A DNA stretch of 12,361 nt from Thalassobellus sediminis (GTDB taxonomy: Bacteria; Bacteroidota; Bacteroidia; Flavobacteriales; Flavobacteriaceae): the NCBI RefSeq assembly GCF_044386045.1, contig NZ_JBISCD010000015.1:1-12361 (forward strand), read 5' to 3'. Positions 12,353 through 12,361 of this stretch are shown piece by piece. The position numbers and the translations under genes are program-made. The notes beneath the pieces are model-generated. The model was not told the origin of the DNA, did no database searches, and worked only from the letters and a program-made list of their open reading frames with translations. The first letter of the stretch is position 1. Each line of letters opens with the position of its first letter.

Positions 12353-12361
12353 GGCTTTTTC

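Larger units (their letters stand above)
1..12361 (-). other. Integron-like gene-cassette array (no integrase in window)
   Basis: Fifteen imperfect palindromic repeats separate single minus-strand genes into fourteen complete cassettes. If exchange occurs between G and TT of each GTT box, as in integrons, the cassettes span about 140-786, 787-2444, 2445-3017, 3018-3599, 3600-4369, 4370-5132, 5133-5882, 5883-6709, 6710-7784, 7785-8825, 8826-9548, 9549-10511, 10512-11440 and 11441-12222 (573-1658 bp). Seen: one orientation, regular repeat length, one gene per unit (two in the eighth), and arms that pair across each gene. Known: this is the organisation of integron cassettes with attC sites, and a core near 125 bp is close to the Vibrio cholerae repeat. 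Inferred: the array is a sedentary chromosomal integron or an attC cluster without integrase. An integrase would be expected beyond the right edge. Confidence 0.85.

Noticed and set aside
12353..12361. Start of a further cassette at the right edge
   Set aside because: Only nine bases follow the arm, too little to call a gene.

Overview
The window looks like part of a gene-cassette array of the integron type. It is AT-rich DNA, most likely from a Bacteroidota bacterium, probably a flavobacterium. The host is inferred from exported proteins with signal peptides ending in Lys-Ala-Gln or Phe-Gly-Gln, short lipoprotein signals, almost no Shine-Dalgarno sequences with A-rich leaders instead, and families I associate with that phylum. 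No integrase, attI site, phage gene, transposase, rRNA or tRNA gene is visible, so the window shows only the cassette part of any integron.

Layout: fifteen related imperfect palindromes (core 121-127 bp, 135-141 bp with their outer arms) recur every 0.6-1.7 kb and divide the window into fourteen complete cassettes plus two cut ones. Every gene lies on the minus strand. From left to right: the start of a cut hypothetical gene (1-116); C1 exported protein; C2 PD-(D/E)xK-like nuclease fused to a DUF2075-type SF1 helicase; C3 small cytosolic protein; C4 exported protein; C5 membrane-anchored protein; C6 membrane-anchored protein; C7 TPM-domain protein; C8 two overlapping genes (small soluble protein, then a four-helix membrane protein); C9 exported Cys-rich protein; C10 lipoprotein with a duplicated domain; C11 protein with a ParB-like Gly-His-x-Arg-Leu box; C12 helical protein; C13 TIR-domain protein; C14 lipoprotein. 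Nothing longer than about 150 bp outside a gene is unexplained, because all intergenic space is repeat plus a short leader.

The repeats behave as attC sites. The bases just outside each repeat do not match each other; instead the right edge of one repeat is the reverse complement of the left edge of the next repeat, across the gene. That is what an integrated cassette must show if R' and R'' come from one circular molecule. The arm is GTT plus seven cassette-specific bases. Inside it lie a constant 6-nt/3-nt internal loop, a 15-18 bp second stem and a variable tip. Nearly all imperfections in the two stems are G-T wobbles on the plus strand (A-C mismatches on the minus strand), at fixed positions. 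This implies selection for folding of the plus strand, which would be the integron 'bottom' strand for these minus-strand genes. The strict GTTRRRY box of classical integrons is reduced to GTTR, so I regard this as a divergent attC architecture.

Functionally the cassettes are independent. Two resemble antiphage genes (C2, C13) and nine of the fifteen complete genes encode exported, lipid-anchored or membrane proteins. If the array has an integrase, polarity predicts it to the right of the window.
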